Positions 32,682 through 41,396 of a stretch of 64,000 bases of DNA are shown piece by piece. The notes beneath the pieces are model-generated. The model did no database searches, was not told the DNA's origin, and saw only the letters and a program-made list of their open reading frames with translations. Positions within the stretch are counted from its first letter, which is position 1; each line of letters starts with the position of its first letter. Location: NCBI GenBank assembly GCA_040882255.1, contig JBBEBP010000023.1, positions 186,001 to 250,000 on the forward strand, read 5' to 3'. The translations under genes and the position numbers were made by a program. This DNA is from PWQG01 sp040882255 (lineage in GTDB: Bacteria > Pseudomonadota > Gammaproteobacteria > Pseudomonadales > Pseudohongiellaceae).

Positions 32682-34180
32682 AACCCGTCAGTACCTTTTT
32701 GTCCGGCCTGCTGATCGGAGCCCCTCTTCTGGCAGAGGGAGTGCTTGCTGCCGAATGGGAGAGAAATGCAGGGATCACCCTGGGCACATACTACTCAGAC
32801 AATATCTGCCTGAGTAATAACTTTCAAAAAGGCCGGGGAGCCGCCACGGTGACGCCGGATCTGCGCATACGCGGTCGGGGCGCCCGCGCCAACCTGTACC
32901 TTGAGGGCTCCGTCGAGTATGACAGCCTGGCTGACAGCAATCTGGAGTGCCCCGGCGGCCAAAGAGCACAGCTCACCAATCGGGAAACAGTGATACCCGG
33001 TCTGCGCTACCTTGGCGACCTGGAGCTGATCGAGAACTGGCTGACCCTGGAATCCGATGCATTTGTGGGCCGGAACCCTGTCGACCCGTTTGCGGCGGGA
33101 AGAGCGGACCAGTTTACGGGCCGCGACAATATCAATATCACCTACCAGTACGGCGCGGGGGCCACGCTTCAGCGCCGCTTCTCCGAAAACACCGGAATGC
33201 GCCTGCGCTACTATCACAACGAACAGCAGAACGCAGTCAATCTGCTGGGCGACAGTAGCGAGGACAGGGGTGAGTTCGATCTCGGCACCGATCGGGGCAA
33301 TAACCGGTTCAGCATGGGCATTGCCGGTCGCTACAGCAAGGTGATGAATGAAGGCAATGAAAACACTCCTGCTTTCGACAACACATTATCATCGGTTGAA
33401 GCAAGAGCAGCACTACAACTGGATTCAAGCTGGCGGATCACCGGCCTGGCGGGGGAAGAGTGGAACGAGTTCACCAGCGTGCGTCCGGATATTGACGGAA
33501 CCTTCTGGGATGCCGGCCTGCGCTGGACCCCGAATGAGCGGGTAGAAGTGACCGTGGGCACCGGGGAACGGTTCTTCGGCACCACGCCGCGCATGAGTGT
33601 CCGTTATCGTCACAAGCGCAGCGAACTGACGGCAGATTACGCCCGCTCCCTGACCTTCCCTCGCAACCTGCGGGCTGCTGGTGGAGGCTTTGTTGATCCG
33701 ACCGATCCGGACCTGGGCTCCGGCCCCGGACCATTGCCCGGCGGCTCAATGACACCAGGTAGTGAACCGACGTTCATCGGCAATACGCCCATCATCAACG
33801 ACCGTCTTGGTATCAGGTACCGCTTCACCGGAAGACGTTCCACGATTACGATTTTCGCCGCCGAGTCCAGGCAATTGCGCGTAGAAGATCTCGCTGAGGC
33901 CAACTTCTCCGACGCGGGGCTGACATTTTCCCGTGCGCTCTCGGCAACCCTGACTGCGAACGCGGGCCTGAACTGGAGCGAAACAGAGGGTCAGGGGGAC
34001 AACGTGGGTGCGTTTGGCAGGAATTCGCAAACCTGGCGCGCCAGTCTTGGCTTCAATCGCCGCCTGGGAAGCAACACCACGATGACCATGGGATTTCAGC
34101 GTATCCAGCGGAAATCAGATAACGCCTTCAACCAGTACGACGAGAACCGGGCGACGCTTTCGGCGAGACATGAGTTCTAG
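32678..34180 (+). CDS. XrtA system-associated outer-membrane beta-barrel protein
   Basis: Predicted outer-membrane protein of 500 residues. A signal peptide (about 1-24, ...AEGVLAAEW) is followed by repeated amphipathic beta strands with alternating aromatic residues; the final residue is Phe (SARHEF), the BAM recognition signature. Fits the TIGR03016 family found beside the kinase in exosortase A loci, and may be the outer-membrane conduit that Wza provides elsewhere, since the export lipoprotein here is short (inference). A Gly/Pro-rich loop lies near residue 340-365. Confidence 0.88.
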   Translation: MKPVSTFLSGLLIGAPLLAEGVLAAEWERNAGITLGTYYSDNICLSNNFQKGRGAATVTPDLRIRGRGARANLYLEGSVEYDSLADSNLECPGGQRAQLTNRETVIPGLRYLGDLELIENWLTLESDAFVGRNPVDPFAAGRADQFTGRDNINITYQYGAGATLQRRFSENTGMRLRYYHNEQQNAVNLLGDSSEDRGEFDLGTDRGNNRFSMGIAGRYSKVMNEGNENTPAFDNTLSSVEARAALQLDSSWRITGLAGEEWNEFTSVRPDIDGTFWDAGLRWTPNERVEVTVGTGERFFGTTPRMSVRYRHKRSELTADYARSLTFPRNLRAAGGGFVDPTDPDLGSGPGPLPGGSMTPGSEPTFIGNTPIINDRLGIRYRFTGRRSTITIFAAESRQLRVEDLAEANFSDAGLTFSRALSATLTANAGLNWSETEGQGDNVGAFGRNSQTWRASLGFNRRLGSNTTMTMGFQRIQRKSDNAFNQYDENRATLSARHEF

Positions 34181-34223
34181 AGAGCCGGAACCGGCAGTTC
34201 AAGCGATATTCGGAAACCCTATA

Positions 34224-35369
34224 ATGCAGCAAACCAGATTCGCACCACATATTCTCTGCGTGGTTGGAGCGCGGCCGAATTTCATGAAGATCGCCCCCCT
34301 GATGCGCGCCTTCAGGGCGCCGGGCAGTGGTCTGACCGCCAGCCTGGTGCACACCGGGCAGCACTACGACACGGCGATGAAACACACCTTTTTCAACCAG
34401 CTGCATATTCCCGAACCGGATGTGGATCTGGAGGTCGGTTCCGGCAGTCACGCTATGCAGACCGCCCAGATCATGCAACGCTTCGAGCCGGTACTGGATG
34501 AACACCATCCTTCAGCGATACTGGTGGTCGGCGATGTCAATTCAACCATTGCCTGTGCGCTGGTAGCCGCCAAGAAACAGGTGCCTGTCATCCACGTGGA
34601 AGCAGGTCTGCGAAGCGGCGACCGCTCCATGCCGGAGGAGATCAACCGCATCCTCACCGATCAGCTCTCCGACCTGTTGTTCACTACTGAAACCACCGCA
34701 GCAGATAACCTGCAGAGGGAAGGCATTGGCGCAGAAAAAATCCACTTTGTCGGCAATGTGATGATCGATTCCCTGCGCTACAACCTCTCTGCCGCCCTCC
34801 CCTCGCACCAGACGTTGGCCGCCGCAGAGGCTCCTGCCGTTTTCATGAAAGCGCGCTACGGGCTGCTCACCCTGCACCGTCCGTCCAATGTGGATGCTGC
34901 CGCCACCCTGCGCGGCCTGCTGGAGGCACTGGCGGCGATCAGCCAGGAGACGCCGCTGGTATTCCCGGTGCATCCACGCACGCGCTCCAGAATCACGGAT
35001 GCCGGTCTGGACAGCCTGCTGGCCACAGCGAATATTCTCCTGCTGCCCCCCCAGGGGTACCTGGAAATGCTCGGGCTAATGGCGGACGCCCGACTCGTGC
35101 TCACCGATTCCGGCGGTATCCAGGAAGAGACCACCGCCCTCGGCATCCCTTGTGTGACCCTGCGCGACAGTACCGAGCGGCCTATTACCGTAACACAGGG
35201 TACCAACACCGTGGTCGGTACCGACCCCGCCGCCATTCGCCGCGCCCATGCCGATATATTGAACGGTTCCGACAAGGCCGGCCGCCAGCCGGAACTCTGG
35301 GATGGAGAGGCGGCCATACGCATTGCCGCGATCATTGGTGATTGGTGCCGAACCGCGAGGGCCGCATGA
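34224..35369 (+). CDS. wecB: UDP-N-acetylglucosamine 2-epimerase (non-hydrolysing)
   Basis: Interconverts UDP-GlcNAc and UDP-ManNAc. Motifs of the family: VVGARPNFMKIAPL at the N-terminus, HTGQHYD, VVGDVNST, HVEAGLRSGD and TDSGGIQEE (UDP-binding). The ATG at 34224 gives 381 residues, typical length; an ATG at 34170 would overlap the barrel gene by 11 bases and add 18 unconserved residues. It overlaps the next gene (ATGA). Suggests ManNAc, or a derivative, in the polymer. Confidence 0.93.
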   Translation: MQQTRFAPHILCVVGARPNFMKIAPLMRAFRAPGSGLTASLVHTGQHYDTAMKHTFFNQLHIPEPDVDLEVGSGSHAMQTAQIMQRFEPVLDEHHPSAILVVGDVNSTIACALVAAKKQVPVIHVEAGLRSGDRSMPEEINRILTDQLSDLLFTTETTAADNLQREGIGAEKIHFVGNVMIDSLRYNLSAALPSHQTLAAAEAPAVFMKARYGLLTLHRPSNVDAAATLRGLLEALAAISQETPLVFPVHPRTRSRITDAGLDSLLATANILLLPPQGYLEMLGLMADARLVLTDSGGIQEETTALGIPCVTLRDSTERPITVTQGTNTVVGTDPAAIRRAHADILNGSDKAGRQPELWDGEAAIRIAAIIGDWCRTARAA

Positions 35370-36271
35370 TGAGACACCCGGACTCCAGAACAGTGATCAA
35401 TGCCATGAGTGTGGACGTGGAGGACTATTTCCAGGTGTCCGCTTTCGCCCCGCACGTCGCGCGCGACAGCTGGGAAACCACGCCGCTGCGCGTGGAGGCC
35501 AATGTGGATCGTATCCTGGAGCTGTTCCACCGTCACAATGTCAAGGCGACGTTTTTCACGCTGGGCTGGGTAGCCGAACGCCTGCCGGACATGGTGCGGC
35601 GCATTGTCGCGGAAGGCCACGAACTGGCCAGCCACGGCTGGGAGCACATGAGGGTCAACGCCCAGCAGCCGGAAACGTTCCGTGCCGACATCACCCGCAC
35701 CCGCTCCCTCCTGGAGGACATCGGTGCGGTGCCGGTGCGCGGCTACCGTGCCGCCAGCTATTCCATCGGCGGCGATACGCCCTGGGCACACGAAGTGCTG
35801 GCCGATGCCGGTTATCATTACAGTTCCAGTATCGTACCGGTCCGGCATGACCACTACGGCTCACCCGACGCCTCGCGTTTCGCCTTTCCCGCAGCGGACG
35901 GACGCATCACCGAGATACCTGTCACCACCGTCAATCTGGCTGGCCGCAATATCAACTGCGGGGGCGGTGGCTGGTTCAGGCTGTTTCCCTACAGATTCTC
36001 TCGCTGGGCCCTGCGCCACATCAATGAACGGGAAGGCGAGAGCGGGTTGTTCTACTTTCATCCCTGGGAGATCGATCCGCAACAGCCCCGGCCCGAGCGC
36101 CTGACCGCGAAGACGCGTTTCCGTCACTACCTGAACCTGTCGCGGATGGAGCCACGTCTCGAGTGTCTGTTGCAGGATTTCCACTGGGACAGAATGGACC
36201 GGGTGTTTGCTGACGTGATCGGGGCACCCGCCGCCATGACACTACCGGAACTGAAAAGGGCAACGACATGA
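35366..36271 (+). CDS. XrtA system polysaccharide deacetylase
   Basis: NodB-fold deacetylase of 301 residues, likely acting on N-acetyl groups of the polymer. Motifs: SVDVEDYFQ (first Asp pair), ATFFTLGWVAER, ELASHGWEHMR (metal-binding His pair) and YFHPWEIDP toward the C-terminus. No signal peptide is visible, so it may act on the cytoplasmic face or on lipid-linked precursors. The ATG at 35366 overlaps the wecB stop (ATGA). Fits TIGR03006. Confidence 0.92.
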   Translation: MMRHPDSRTVINAMSVDVEDYFQVSAFAPHVARDSWETTPLRVEANVDRILELFHRHNVKATFFTLGWVAERLPDMVRRIVAEGHELASHGWEHMRVNAQQPETFRADITRTRSLLEDIGAVPVRGYRAASYSIGGDTPWAHEVLADAGYHYSSSIVPVRHDHYGSPDASRFAFPAADGRITEIPVTTVNLAGRNINCGGGGWFRLFPYRFSRWALRHINEREGESGLFYFHPWEIDPQQPRPERLTAKTRFRHYLNLSRMEPRLECLLQDFHWDRMDRVFADVIGAPAAMTLPELKRATT

Positions 36272-37314
36272 CAGTGACCGTCCGCCAATGCACATCAAAC
36301 GATCAGAGCGCCTGGGATGCCTTCGTGGACCGCCACCCCCGCGCGACATTTTTTCACCGCTTCGGCTGGCGCCGAGTTCTGGAAACTGCGTTCAGTCACA
36401 GCAACCACTTCATGCTGGCGGAAGAGACCGGCGAGGGGCAAGCGGCACGGATCGTCGGCCTGCTGCCGCTGGTCCGCGTACGCAGCCGACTGTTCGGCGA
36501 CAAACTGATCAGCCTGCCGTTCTGCGTTTACGGGGGCATTCTGGCCGATACCGATACCGCTACGCAGGCCCTGCGCGGCGCGGCTTGCGAGCTGGCGGAA
36601 CAATTGCAGGTTGATGCCCTGGAGCTGCGCAATACGCTGCCCTCGGACGCGAACTGGCCGGTCAAGGACCTGTACTACACCTTCCGCAAGGAAATAGGCA
36701 GCGACAACGAGGCTAACATGAAAGCCATTCCCGCCAAGCAACGGGCCATGGTGCGCAAGGGCATCGCCGCCGGCCTGGTCAGCGAAGAGGATGCCGGCTG
36801 CAAACGTTTCTATCAGGTATACGCCGAAAGTGTACGTAACCTCGGCACTCCGGTGTTCAGCCGACGCTACCTGGAACTATTGCGCAACGAGTTCGGCGAC
36901 GATTGCCGGGTGTTGATGATCCGCGACGGGGACGATGATGTCGCCGGCGTGATGAGTTTCTATTTCCGCGGCGAGGTGCTGCCCTACTACGGCGGCAGTA
37001 TCGCCCGGGCACGTTCCATCAAGGGTTGTAACGATTTCATGTACTGGGAGCTGATGCGCCGCAGCGCCGACGAGGGCCTGACCGGCTTCGATTTCGGCCG
37101 TAGCAAGCGCGATACCGGCCCCTACAGGTTCAAGAAGAACTGGGGGTTCAATCCGCAGCCGCTGCCCTACGAATACTACCTGGTGGCCGCAGGCGCCGTG
37201 CCGGATGTCAATCCCGCCAACCCCCGTTACCGTCTGTTGGTGAACACCTGGCGCCGTCTGCCCGTCCCGCTGGCCAACCTGATCGGCCCGCCCCTGGCAC
37301 GGAGTCTCGGCTGA
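36268..37314 (+). CDS. FemAB-like XrtA-associated acyl/aminoacyltransferase
   Basis: GNAT-related FemAB-like protein of 348 residues, matching the TIGR03019 family of exosortase A loci. Two GNAT-like halves are seen; HFMLAEE, GVMSFYFRGEVLPYYGGS and LTGFDFGRSK are typical. FemAB proteins add amino acids from tRNA to peptidoglycan precursors; here the substrate may be the polysaccharide, but this is unproven. Overlaps the deacetylase by four bases and shares one base with the next gene's start. Confidence 0.88.
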   Translation: MTVTVRQCTSNDQSAWDAFVDRHPRATFFHRFGWRRVLETAFSHSNHFMLAEETGEGQAARIVGLLPLVRVRSRLFGDKLISLPFCVYGGILADTDTATQALRGAACELAEQLQVDALELRNTLPSDANWPVKDLYYTFRKEIGSDNEANMKAIPAKQRAMVRKGIAAGLVSEEDAGCKRFYQVYAESVRNLGTPVFSRRYLELLRNEFGDDCRVLMIRDGDDDVAGVMSFYFRGEVLPYYGGSIARARSIKGCNDFMYWELMRRSADEGLTGFDFGRSKRDTGPYRFKKNWGFNPQPLPYEYYLVAAGAVPDVNPANPRYRLLVNTWRRLPVPLANLIGPPLARSLG

Positions 37315-40196
37315 TGACTGACGCCGCCATCCAGCAACGGGAAACAACAGTCCCGGATACGACAAGGTCGGCCGATGAGAAACCGCCATTGCTGTTTCTC
37401 TGCCATCGCATTCCCTATCCGCCCAACAAGGGCGACAAGATCCGTGCGTTCCACCTGCTCCGGTACCTGAGCCTGCGCTTCGACATCCACCTGGCCTGTT
37501 TCGTCGATGATCCCGAGGACTGGTCCGGAGCGGCAGAGCTGGAACCGTACTGCCGGGAGACCTTTTTTCGGCCGCTGAAATCCGGCACGGCGAAACTGCG
37601 CAGCCTTTCCGGTCTGCTCAGCCATAAAGCACTGTCGTTACCCTACTACGCCGACAGCGTGATGAAGCGTTGGGTAGCCCGCACCTGCGCGGCGCACGAC
37701 ATCCGCCATACCCTGGTGTATTCATCCGCCATGGCGCAATTCCTGCCCGAGGGTGGGCCGGATGTGCAGCGCAGGGTCATCGATTTCGTGGATGTCGATT
37801 CCGACAAGTGGCGCCAGTACGCAACACAGAAACCCTGGCCGATGAGCTGGTTGTATCGCCGGGAAGCCCGCCTGCTGCTGCGCTGCGAGCGCGAACTGGC
37901 GGCGCGTTTTGATGCAAGCCTGTTTGTCTCGTGCGCCGAAGCGACGCTGTTCCGGGATTTGTCGCCGGAGACCGCACACAAGACCGGGTTTTATAACAAC
38001 GGTGTCGATTTCAGCTACTTCGACCCCCATTCCAGCGCCGCCCGGGCGTTACAGAATCCCTATCCGGCAGGCTGCCAGGCGCTGGTGTTCACCGGCGCCA
38101 TGGACTACTGGCCCAATGCGGACGCGGTCTCCTGGTTTGCCCATACGGTATTGCCTGTCCTGCGCGATGAGCACCCGGCACTGGACTTCTATATTGTTGG
38201 TAGCAATCCCGCTACCAACGTGCAACGCCTGGCGAGGCTGCCCGGTGTCACCGTCACCGGCCGGGTGCCCGACGTGCGTCCGTACCTCAAGTACGGCCTT
38301 GCCACCGTGGCGCCCATGCGGGTGGCACGGGGCGTCCAGAACAAGGTGCTGGAAGGCATGGCCATGGCGCTACCGGTACTGGTGAGCCGCAAGGGCCTGG
38401 AGGGTATCGACGCGCAGCATGGCGAGCATGTGCTGCTGGCCAACAGTGTTGACGAGTATAGTAGCGGCATCAGTGACGTCCTCGCTGGCCGCCACCCTGA
38501 ACTGGGAAATCGCGCCCGCGCCCGAGTGAAACAGGTGTTTGACTGGCAGCAGACCCTGCCGAAGGTGGTCGAGCTGCTGACACAGCCTGCTGCCAGGGTG
38601 ACGGCCGCAGAGGCATCCGCTCCCGTCATGCCGATAGCGGGCAGCAAGATGCTGATGACGTTACTGGGCCTCTACTGCCTGCTCCTCGCACTGGTTTTCC
38701 ATGACACCCTGCTCTCCATAGTGGCCATCTGGCAGCGCTCGGAGACCTTTGCGCATGGCTTCCTGATCCTGCCCATCAGCCTGTGGATGGCGTGGCGCAT
38801 GCGGGACCGCTTCAGCGGTCTGTCTGTACGGCCCGAGCCCCGGGCGCTGTTGCTGGTGTCGGGCACCGGACTGGTCTGGCTGCTGGCCAATATGGTGGAT
38901 GTACTGGTGGTCCAGCAACTGGCTTTTGTCGCGATGCTGGTCAGCGGCATCTGGGCCATCGTCGGCAACGCAGTGGTGCGCTGCTACGCGTTCCCTCTTG
39001 GCTTTCTCTTCCTTGCCGTACCCATGGGGGAGGGACTGATTCCGCCGCTCATGGAACTGACCGCCGATTCCACCGAATTTCTGGTGCGGGCCAGCGGTGT
39101 ACCCGTTTTTCGCGAAGGTATGTACCTGTACCTCCCCACCGGCACCTGGTCGGTGATCGAGGAATGCAGCGGCGTACGCTACCTGATCGCCTCCGTCACC
39201 CTGGGCCTGTGCTACGCCCACCTGACCTACAACAGCCTGTGGCGCCAGGCGGTCTTCATCGCCTTCGCCATCATTATGCCGATTCTGGCCAACAGCGCGC
39301 GCGCCTATGCGGTGGTCATGGTGGGCCATCTTAGCGACATGCGCTTCGGTATCGGCGCCGACCACCTGGTTTTCGGCTGGATATTTTTCGGCGTGGTGAT
39401 GCTGCTGATGTTCTGGGTCGGCGGTTTCTGGCGCGAGGAGGAGCCGTCTACAGCGCCTGCGTCCGGGCCGGCAACGTCCTCGCGCAGTGCCCCTGTCCGG
39501 CCAGTGGCCCTGGTCACCGCCCTGGCCATGGCCTGCGTCGGTGTCTGGCCTGCGGTCTCCCTTTCCATGAACCGCAACACCGGGCCGGTGGATACCGCAG
39601 CGCTGACCCTGCCCGCGACATTGCACCACTGGCGGGCGGTGGACGGGCAGGACTGGGCCTGGCATCCGGCGCAACCGGGCGCGGACCGGGAGCTCGATCA
39701 GGTGTATGTCGCCAGCACCTCCCCCGAACCCGTCACCGTCGCAGTGCACCTGCGCCAGTACCTGCAGCAACGCCAGGGTACCGAACTGGTCGACAACAAC
39801 GATCCCTGGCGCCCGGATCGCACAGTCTGGCGGGTTATTGAGCGACAGCGCACCGGAATCAGTCTGGATCGCCCGGCGGACGTGGATGAGGCACGCGTGG
39901 TTTCAGCTCGCCAGCATCTGCTGGTGTGGTCCTGGTACCACGTCGATGGTCGCAACACCGCAAACCCCTACCTGGTCAAACTTCTGGAGGCCAGACAGCA
40001 GATTGTCGAGGGTCGCCGCCAGGGCACGCGGCTGTTCATCGCCACACCCATGGTCGAGGACATCAGTCAGGCGCGGAGTGTTCTGCAGGATTTCGTCAAT
40101 GACAACCGCGCCGCCATCGAGGCTTCACTTGACCGGGGCATCACCAGTCCGGGTAACGACGGAAGCGGTACACCGCCAACAGGAGCGGAGGAATGA
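37314..40196 (+). CDS. xrtA: Triple fusion: glycosyltransferase + exosortase A + EpsI domain
   Basis: A 960-residue protein. Residues ~20-415 form a GT-B glycosyltransferase of the TIGR03087 type (LCHRIPYPPNKGDKIR, VVGSNPA, ARGVQNKVLEGMAMALPV). Residues ~445-710 are exosortase A with about eight membrane helices and all three catalytic residues: Cys618 in EECSGVRYL, Arg663 in NSARAY and His684 in GADHLVFGW. Residues ~725-960 are a periplasmic EpsI domain (HLRQYLQQRQG, WYHVDGRN). Exosortase A with EpsI in one chain is common; the glycosyltransferase is normally its own gene just upstream. The join lies in a short Ala-rich linker (about 415-445). A separate translation start at the internal ATG (38650) cannot be excluded. 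The protease should cut PEP-CTERM proteins; the EpsI role is unknown. Confidence 0.93.
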   Translation: MTDAAIQQRETTVPDTTRSADEKPPLLFLCHRIPYPPNKGDKIRAFHLLRYLSLRFDIHLACFVDDPEDWSGAAELEPYCRETFFRPLKSGTAKLRSLSGLLSHKALSLPYYADSVMKRWVARTCAAHDIRHTLVYSSAMAQFLPEGGPDVQRRVIDFVDVDSDKWRQYATQKPWPMSWLYRREARLLLRCERELAARFDASLFVSCAEATLFRDLSPETAHKTGFYNNGVDFSYFDPHSSAARALQNPYPAGCQALVFTGAMDYWPNADAVSWFAHTVLPVLRDEHPALDFYIVGSNPATNVQRLARLPGVTVTGRVPDVRPYLKYGLATVAPMRVARGVQNKVLEGMAMALPVLVSRKGLEGIDAQHGEHVLLANSVDEYSSGISDVLAGRHPELGNRARARVKQVFDWQQTLPKVVELLTQPAARVTAAEASAPVMPIAGSKMLMTLLGLYCLLLALVFHDTLLSIVAIWQRSETFAHGFLILPISLWMAWRMRDRFSGLSVRPEPRALLLVSGTGLVWLLANMVDVLVVQQLAFVAMLVSGIWAIVGNAVVRCYAFPLGFLFLAVPMGEGLIPPLMELTADSTEFLVRASGVPVFREGMYLYLPTGTWSVIEECSGVRYLIASVTLGLCYAHLTYNSLWRQAVFIAFAIIMPILANSARAYAVVMVGHLSDMRFGIGADHLVFGWIFFGVVMLLMFWVGGFWREEEPSTAPASGPATSSRSAPVRPVALVTALAMACVGVWPAVSLSMNRNTGPVDTAALTLPATLHHWRAVDGQDWAWHPAQPGADRELDQVYVASTSPEPVTVAVHLRQYLQQRQGTELVDNNDPWRPDRTVWRVIERQRTGISLDRPADVDEARVVSARQHLLVWSWYHVDGRNTANPYLVKLLEARQQIVEGRRQGTRLFIATPMVEDISQARSVLQDFVNDNRAAIEASLDRGITSPGNDGSGTPPTGAEE

Positions 40197-41392
40197 AACA
40201 GCGCACGCCACAGCCACAACCGCCCCTGATCGCCCACATCATCTATTCCCTGGGCACCGGAGGGCTGGAGAATGGCCTGGTCAACATCATCAACCGGTGC
40301 CCGCCGTCGCGCTACCGGCACGCTATCATCTGTCTGACCGATGCGCAGCAGTTTGCCAGACGCCTGACCGCGCCGGATGTGGAAATCATCGAACTGCACA
40401 AGAAACCCGGCCACGATCTGCGTCTCTACTGGCGCCTGTGGCGGTACCTGCGCCGCCTGCGTCCCGCAGTCGTACACACCCGCAACCTGGCGGCCCTGGA
40501 AACGCAGATACTGGGATTGCTGATGCCCGGCTGCAAACGTGTCCATGGCGAACACGGCCGGGACATGCATGACCTGGACGGCAGTAATCGGAAGTACAAT
40601 CTGCTGCGCCGCGCCCTGGCTCCGTTGATTCACCAGTTCATCGCCGTCAGCCGTGACCTGTCTCGATGGCTGGTCGAGACGGTGCGCATTCCCGAGCACA
40701 AGGTCGTGCAGGTCTACAACGGCGTTGATACGCAGCGCTTCGCGCACAGCGCGGATGAACCACGTGACCCGCCAGCGGGGCTGCCCGAGGCATTCCAGCC
40801 GGGCGGTGGCACTGTCGTACTCGGCACGGTCGGGCGCCTGGTGCCCGTCAAGGACCAGCAGGCGCTGGTTCTTGCCCTCCATGAGCTGGTGAGTGAACGG
40901 CCCGGGCTGCGCGCCAGCCTGCGCCTGGTGATCGCCGGCGCGGGTCCCGAGCACGGTACCCTGAGCGAACTGATCGACCGGCTTTCACTGAGCGGACTGG
41001 TGTGGCTGGCGGGAGATCGGGAGGATATCCCCCAACTGCTGCGCTGCATGGACATCTTCGTGTTGCCCTCTCTCGGAGAAGGGATCTCCAATACCGTACT
41101 GGAGGCCATGGCCACTGGCCTGCCAGTGATTGCCACCTCGGTGGGCGGGAATCCCGAACTGGTACAGGACCGGACCACAGGACTGCTGATTCCCGTGGGC
41201 GATGCCGACGCCCTTGCCCGGGCCATCGCCACGCTGATTGACGACCCCGCCCTGCGTCAGCGCATGGGCCTGACGGGCGCGGCCCGGGTCAGACAGAGTT
41301 TCGATTGGCAGCGCACAGTCGACAGCTACCTCTCACTGTACGATGCATTGCTTTATCCGGGAGCCATTCGCTCCCGGGCTGGAGGACACTGA
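40193..41392 (+). CDS. XrtA system glycosyltransferase, family 4 (TIGR03088-like)
   Basis: GT-B glycosyltransferase of 399 residues for assembly of the repeat unit. N-terminal HIIYSLGTGGLENGLVNI is the family signature; the donor-binding C-terminal half has FVLPSLGEGISNTVLEAMATGLPV (EX7E motif). Start overlaps the fusion gene's stop by four bases. Confidence 0.92.
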   Translation: MKQRTPQPQPPLIAHIIYSLGTGGLENGLVNIINRCPPSRYRHAIICLTDAQQFARRLTAPDVEIIELHKKPGHDLRLYWRLWRYLRRLRPAVVHTRNLAALETQILGLLMPGCKRVHGEHGRDMHDLDGSNRKYNLLRRALAPLIHQFIAVSRDLSRWLVETVRIPEHKVVQVYNGVDTQRFAHSADEPRDPPAGLPEAFQPGGGTVVLGTVGRLVPVKDQQALVLALHELVSERPGLRASLRLVIAGAGPEHGTLSELIDRLSLSGLVWLAGDREDIPQLLRCMDIFVLPSLGEGISNTVLEAMATGLPVIATSVGGNPELVQDRTTGLLIPVGDADALARAIATLIDDPALRQRMGLTGAARVRQSFDWQRTVDSYLSLYDALLYPGAIRSRAGGH

Positions 41393-41396
41393 CACC

